In this document: positions 30,618 to 34,089 of the stretch, in pieces | Numbering within the stretch: the first letter of the stretch is position 1 | Layout of the letters: each line of letters opens with the position of its first letter | From: an uncultured Bacteroidota bacterium | Lineage (GTDB): Bacteria; Bacteroidota; Bacteroidia; UKL13-3 | DNA: 34,089 nt | NCBI GenBank assembly: GCA_903883965.1 | Contig: CAISCU010000007.1 | Span: forward strand, 1 to 34,089 | Direction of reading: 5' to 3' | The notes under the pieces: model-generated | The model's database searches: none | Seen by the model: only the letters and a program-made list of their open reading frames with translations | Told to the model about the DNA's origin: nothing | Made by a program: the position numbers and the translations under genes

Positions 30618-31640
30618 ATGACTTTTGCTGCATACAAACCATTTACTTACAGACTCATTTTATTTTTTAATTGTTGGCTATTGTTTGTAAACAATGGATT
30701 TTCACAACACCCAATTCATCAAATATTGGTAAATGGACATTGTTGCCTCATTGATAGCAACGCTAGTTTTGAAAAAATTTCTTTAAGCAAACAGCTTGAA
30801 TTGCCTAAAACACATGACCACGAACAACTTATTCATCATTTGGCTTATACTTTAAGCTACAACGAAACGCATGAACAGGCCAATTGGGTTGCATATGAAT
30901 TGACCAAAGCAGAAACGGCCAAACAGGTAAACCGCAGCAACAATTTTGAACCCGACCCTTTGGTTGAGACTGGCTCTGCAAACAATCAAGACTACGTTCA
31001 TTCTGGATATGACAGAGGGCATTTGGCACCAGCAGCCGATATGGCTTGGTCTGCTCAAAGCATGCAGGAATCTTTTTATTACAGCAATATGAGCCCACAA
31101 AACCCCAGTTTTAATAGGGGAATATGGAAACATTTAGAAGAGCAAGTGAGAAATTGGGCAATTGAATACAATACGGTCTACGTTGTAACAGGCCCCTTGT
31201 TAAAGCAGGGTTTGTATACCATTGGCCCAAACAATGTGAGTATTCCAGAGGCTTATTACAAGGTATTGTTTCGCATGAACCCGGCTATGCATGAGCTCAA
31301 TGGGATTGGATTTATAATGCCCAATGAGGGTTCTAAGGCAAGTATCAATTCATTTGCAGTTACAATAGATCAAGTGGAAAAGCTAACAGGCATCAATTTT
31401 TTTGACAAGCTTCCTGATACCCTAGAAAATGAATTGGAGGCGAGCGTATGTTTACCTTGTTGGAATTTAAACAGCGCCCATTCAAATGAAAGTTCAACCA
31501 TTGACAATAAACATCAGCATCAAATGAGTCAGCAACAGGGAATGCAAGGAGAAAGAGTTCAATGTACAGGTATTACTCAAAAAGGGCTGCGATGCAAAAG
31601 AACAACCACCAATGCCAATGGCCGCTGTTTTCAGCATTGA
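30618..31640 (+). CDS. Secreted DNA/RNA non-specific endonuclease
   Basis: A 340-residue protein from the ATG at 30618; an upstream TTG at 30576 only adds a leader and is rejected. A signal peptide (LILFFNCWLLFVNNGFSQ) precedes the nuclease domain. The catalytic DRGH is Asp132-Arg-Gly-His135 in YDRGHLAPAAD, and the metal-binding Asn is in NMSPQNPSFNRGIWKHLE. The family cuts DNA and RNA with Mg2+; this one should act outside the cell. The C-terminus (VQCTGITQKGLRCKR, GRCFQH) is a small three-Cys/one-His motif often found on Bacteroidota nucleases, possibly a zinc site. It converges with the SGNH-like gene, 7 bases apart. Confidence 0.9.
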   Translation: MTFAAYKPFTYRLILFFNCWLLFVNNGFSQHPIHQILVNGHCCLIDSNASFEKISLSKQLELPKTHDHEQLIHHLAYTLSYNETHEQANWVAYELTKAETAKQVNRSNNFEPDPLVETGSANNQDYVHSGYDRGHLAPAADMAWSAQSMQESFYYSNMSPQNPSFNRGIWKHLEEQVRNWAIEYNTVYVVTGPLLKQGLYTIGPNNVSIPEAYYKVLFRMNPAMHELNGIGFIMPNEGSKASINSFAVTIDQVEKLTGINFFDKLPDTLENELEASVCLPCWNLNSAHSNESSTIDNKHQHQMSQQQGMQGERVQCTGITQKGLRCKRTTTNANGRCFQH

Positions 31641-31647
31641 GCTGATT

Positions 31648-32589
31648 TTAATTTGAAACGGGTAATATATTTTCTTCTTGTAGGCGTTGACTGATTTTTT
31701 GAGTAAAAATTTCAGCACCTGTACCGCATAAATGTTGAATATCGTTGTAGTACAAATTGTTTTTCATAGATTCATCGTCGAAATAACTCACATAACTGAT
31801 GCCTACTTTTTTACAGGCATCTGCTAAAAAGGTATCCATTTCATGTTCAGTTTCTGCTATGTGAAAATGAGAAGACAAGGCTTCAAAATCTTTGCTAATT
31901 GGCCCATTAAAAACCATGATTTTACAGTTTTTAAGACTTGCCAAATTGGCCAAACCTTTGCTCAACAATTCGGCTTTAATGCCTTTATTTTGATGGTTTT
32001 CATACCAAGGATGGTTAAAGGCAATTTTTAAATTGGCTGAAAACTTTTTACACAATTGAGGCAAGTATTCTTTATTCAGTGTACGACTGTAATTGCCAAA
32101 AGTTGAGACAAAATTGTTGTCAAACAAGGTACGTTTGAACAACCTGTCCTGAATCAATATCCAATTGAACCACCTGAATTTGTACAATTGAAATTGCTCG
32201 GCAAATGTTAAATCGCGGTAGCAATCCAAGCCCAAATAACCATCGTCCAAAGCCCCATCATTGATTTGATAAGCAGAAACTGAAATTAAAATAATTTTAT
32301 TTTGACAATCAGCCGCTTTTAAAACCTTAGCAACTGCATATAAATTCCAGGCATCTTTACTAAAATTTAAAACCTGTAAATTGGTATTTTTATGCAAGAT
32401 TGCAGGATCAATTTGCCTATTGGCTCTAGAGTCTCCACATACCAACAAATTGGATTCGTTTAGTTTTTGTAAAAATGCCGCCGGAATTGCCGATTGAGTT
32501 TTTACCAATTTGGGCACTAAAAAAATAAGCAACAAATAAACCACTAAAGGATATAAGATAAACAGCGATTTTCGAAGAAAATGTTTCAT
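31648..32589 (-). CDS. SGNH-like protein paired with the MBOAT acyltransferase
   Basis: A 313-residue protein with one N-terminal membrane anchor (LFILYPLVVYLLLIFLVP). The SGNH-type Ser is Ser54 in CGDSRANRQ, and the C-terminal NDIQHLCGTGAEIF carries the Asp-x-x-His expected of block V. It resembles AlgJ/AlgX/DltD-type partners of MBOAT proteins, which move acyl groups onto polysaccharides or similar envelope polymers. Start codon and 4-base spacing to the MBOAT gene point to an operon. The polymer is unknown. Confidence 0.72.
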   Translation of the reverse strand: MKHFLRKSLFILYPLVVYLLLIFLVPKLVKTQSAIPAAFLQKLNESNLLVCGDSRANRQIDPAILHKNTNLQVLNFSKDAWNLYAVAKVLKAADCQNKIILISVSAYQINDGALDDGYLGLDCYRDLTFAEQFQLYKFRWFNWILIQDRLFKRTLFDNNFVSTFGNYSRTLNKEYLPQLCKKFSANLKIAFNHPWYENHQNKGIKAELLSKGLANLASLKNCKIMVFNGPISKDFEALSSHFHIAETEHEMDTFLADACKKVGISYVSYFDDESMKNNLYYNDIQHLCGTGAEIFTQKISQRLQEENILPVSN

Positions 32590-32593
32590 TCAA

Positions 32594-34033
32594 TTAAAAT
32601 TGAAAATAAATAAATGAATCTGATTTTGCATTCAGAAAGTAATACAAAACCACCAGTGTTGTCACAAAATAAAAAAGGTATTGAAAACGAAACTGTTTCA
32701 ATTGCCTTTCGTTTCTTCTGAAATACCAATCGCCTAGTAACAATGGAATAATGAATAAAAAGATGCGTTTTCCTTTTGCATTGGCTAAATTTTCATACAA
32801 GTTATCATTCAAAAGACTCGAGCACATTTGATTCAAATATTGAACTGCATCTGTTAAGGTGTGGGCTCTAAAAAACACCCAAGCAATGGTAACAAAACCA
32901 AAAGTCATTAACATTTGACCCAATTCTTTCCATGTTGGCAAATGACTGTCTTGGGCAACTATGTCTGATACATTTTTTCTGTTTCTGTCTAAGAACAACA
33001 AGGGTAAAAAACCACATGCATGTATGCCTCCCCAAACAATAAAGTTCCAACTGGCTCCATGCCAAAATCCACTTAATAAGAAAATGACAATGGTATTTCT
33101 AAACGCTTTAAACTTGCCTTCTTTAGAACCTCCTAATGGAATGTACACATAGTCTTTGAACCAAGAAGACAATGAAATATGCCACCTTCTCCAAAATTCA
33201 GCAATGTCTCTAGAAAAATAAGGGAATCTGAAATTACTAAGAAGTTCAAATCCCAATAACTTAGCTGAACCCATTGCAATATCTGAATACCCGCTAAAAT
33301 CTCCATAGATTTGAAAAGAGAAAGCGAGCATACCAATAACCAATGAAATGCCATTGTAATTTTCGGGTGCATCATACATTTGATTCACTTCAACAGCCAA
33401 AGAATCGGCTATAACAATTTTTTTAAACAAACCCCAAAGTATCAATCGGCATCCTTCAACAGCTTGCTGGTAATTGAAAAACCGCTTGGTTTGAATTTGA
33501 GGCAACAAATGATTGGCCCTTTCTATTGGACCAGCTACTAACAATGGAAAAAAAGCTACAAATAAGGCATATTCTACAAAGTTCTGAATGGGCTTGAGTT
33601 TACCTCTATAGATGTCGAATACATAAGACATGCCATGAAAAGTATAGAAAGAAATTCCTACTGGTAGGGCAATTTTTAATAGCCAAGGTGTAAAATGAAT
33701 ACCAAAAACAGAAATAGCAGACTCAAATTCTGTAATGAAGAAATTGTAATATTTGAATACAGCGAGAATGCCTAAATTATTTAACACACTGAGCCAAAGG
33801 AATAATTTAGCTTTTCTTTTATTGGGCGATGCTACAAAAAAACCATAGTAATAATCGAGCAGTGTACTCAAACCAAGTAATCCCAAAAACTTCCAATTCC
33901 ACCAACCATAAAAAAAATAACTGGCTATTAGAATAACTATGTTTTGCCACTTGAGTGATTTGTTAAAAACAAACCAGTACAAAGCAAACACCACCGGTAG
34001 AAATATGAAATAATCAAAAGTATTGAATAGCAC
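32594..34033 (-). CDS. MBOAT-family O-acyltransferase (AlgI-like)
   Basis: A 479-residue protein with about 11 membrane spans. The start is a GTG at 34033, giving VLFNTFDYFIFLPVVFALYW, the usual AlgI-like N-terminus; an upstream TTG at 34054 overlaps the promoter box and is rejected. The catalytic His lies in LSGFWHGASWNF, and RDIAEFWRRWHISLSSWFKD is the conserved MBOAT segment. The family moves acyl groups across the membrane for alginate or other polymer acetylation. It is the first gene of an operon with the SGNH-like partner. Confidence 0.9.
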   Translation of the reverse strand: MLFNTFDYFIFLPVVFALYWFVFNKSLKWQNIVILIASYFFYGWWNWKFLGLLGLSTLLDYYYGFFVASPNKRKAKLFLWLSVLNNLGILAVFKYYNFFITEFESAISVFGIHFTPWLLKIALPVGISFYTFHGMSYVFDIYRGKLKPIQNFVEYALFVAFFPLLVAGPIERANHLLPQIQTKRFFNYQQAVEGCRLILWGLFKKIVIADSLAVEVNQMYDAPENYNGISLVIGMLAFSFQIYGDFSGYSDIAMGSAKLLGFELLSNFRFPYFSRDIAEFWRRWHISLSSWFKDYVYIPLGGSKEGKFKAFRNTIVIFLLSGFWHGASWNFIVWGGIHACGFLPLLFLDRNRKNVSDIVAQDSHLPTWKELGQMLMTFGFVTIAWVFFRAHTLTDAVQYLNQMCSSLLNDNLYENLANAKGKRIFLFIIPLLLGDWYFRRNERQLKQFRFQYLFYFVTTLVVLYYFLNAKSDSFIYFQF

Positions 34034-34051
34034 GCTTTTTCTCTTTAAACA

Positions 34052-34059
34052 CAAACATA
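34052..34059 (-). promoter_or_regulatory. Minus-7 box of the MBOAT operon
   Basis: CAAACATA on the plus strand is TATGTTTG on the minus strand, a perfect TAnnTTTG box. Transcription would start about 12 bases before the GTG at 34033. The minus-33 region is largely beyond the box and too near the window edge to judge. Confidence 0.5.
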
Positions 34060-34089
34060 AATTAATTTCCCCTTAAAATCTTTTAAAAA

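Noticed and set aside
34034-34054. Upstream TTG start of the MBOAT gene
   Set aside because: It overlaps the minus-7 box at 34052-34059; the GTG at 34033 gives the family's usual N-terminus.

Overview
The window reads as a chromosomal segment of a low-GC Bacteroidota bacterium, probably a relative of Chitinophagaceae/Sphingobacteriia. Three things support this: many genes have a perfect or near-perfect TAnnTTTG minus-7 promoter box just upstream, the protein at 28268-30475 ends in a type B type IX secretion sorting domain, and there are several Bacteroidota families (OlsF-like lipid acyltransferase, PaaN-type dehydrogenase, helix-hairpin-helix outer-membrane protein). The exact genus cannot be told from the sequence.

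Left part, 1-20992 (ordinary backbone): a PaaN-type aldehyde dehydrogenase; on the minus strand a bifunctional OlsF-like acyltransferase, a NUDIX hydrolase, an outer-membrane beta-barrel protein and an AsmA-like protein in one overlapping block; a three-gene minus-strand operon of secreted adhesin-like proteins (tandem 94-residue repeats, PA14 plus fibrinogen-like, two LamG domains); a methyltransferase/PAP2 phosphatase/ZIP transporter operon; a membrane pyrophosphatase with an unusual cysteine/methionine-rich tail; a beta-barrel plus helix-hairpin-helix pair; and a PLP-dependent acyl-CoA:amino acid synthase followed by a secreted thioredoxin-like protein.

Accessory part, 21089-28267: a tRNA-Arg(TCT) gene, then a small region bounded by 85-base direct repeats that holds a HigBA-type toxin-antitoxin locus whose toxin is frameshifted. 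After it comes the most interesting feature: an array of three large mobile gene cassettes (22948-28182), each ending in an integron-type attC site of 119-136 bases. No integrase is present in the window. The cassette logic checks out from the sequence: the R'' box of each attC is complementary to the left end of its own cassette, as expected if each cassette once circularised. Unlike classical one-gene promoterless cassettes, these carry 3, 5 and 2 genes. Two have good promoters of their own, and cassette 2 has its own TetR repressor with two matching operator palindromes.

Right part, 28268-34089 (backbone): a large T9SS-exported PKD/beta-propeller protein, a secreted DNA/RNA non-specific endonuclease, and an SGNH-like/MBOAT pair that likely O-acetylates an envelope polysaccharide.
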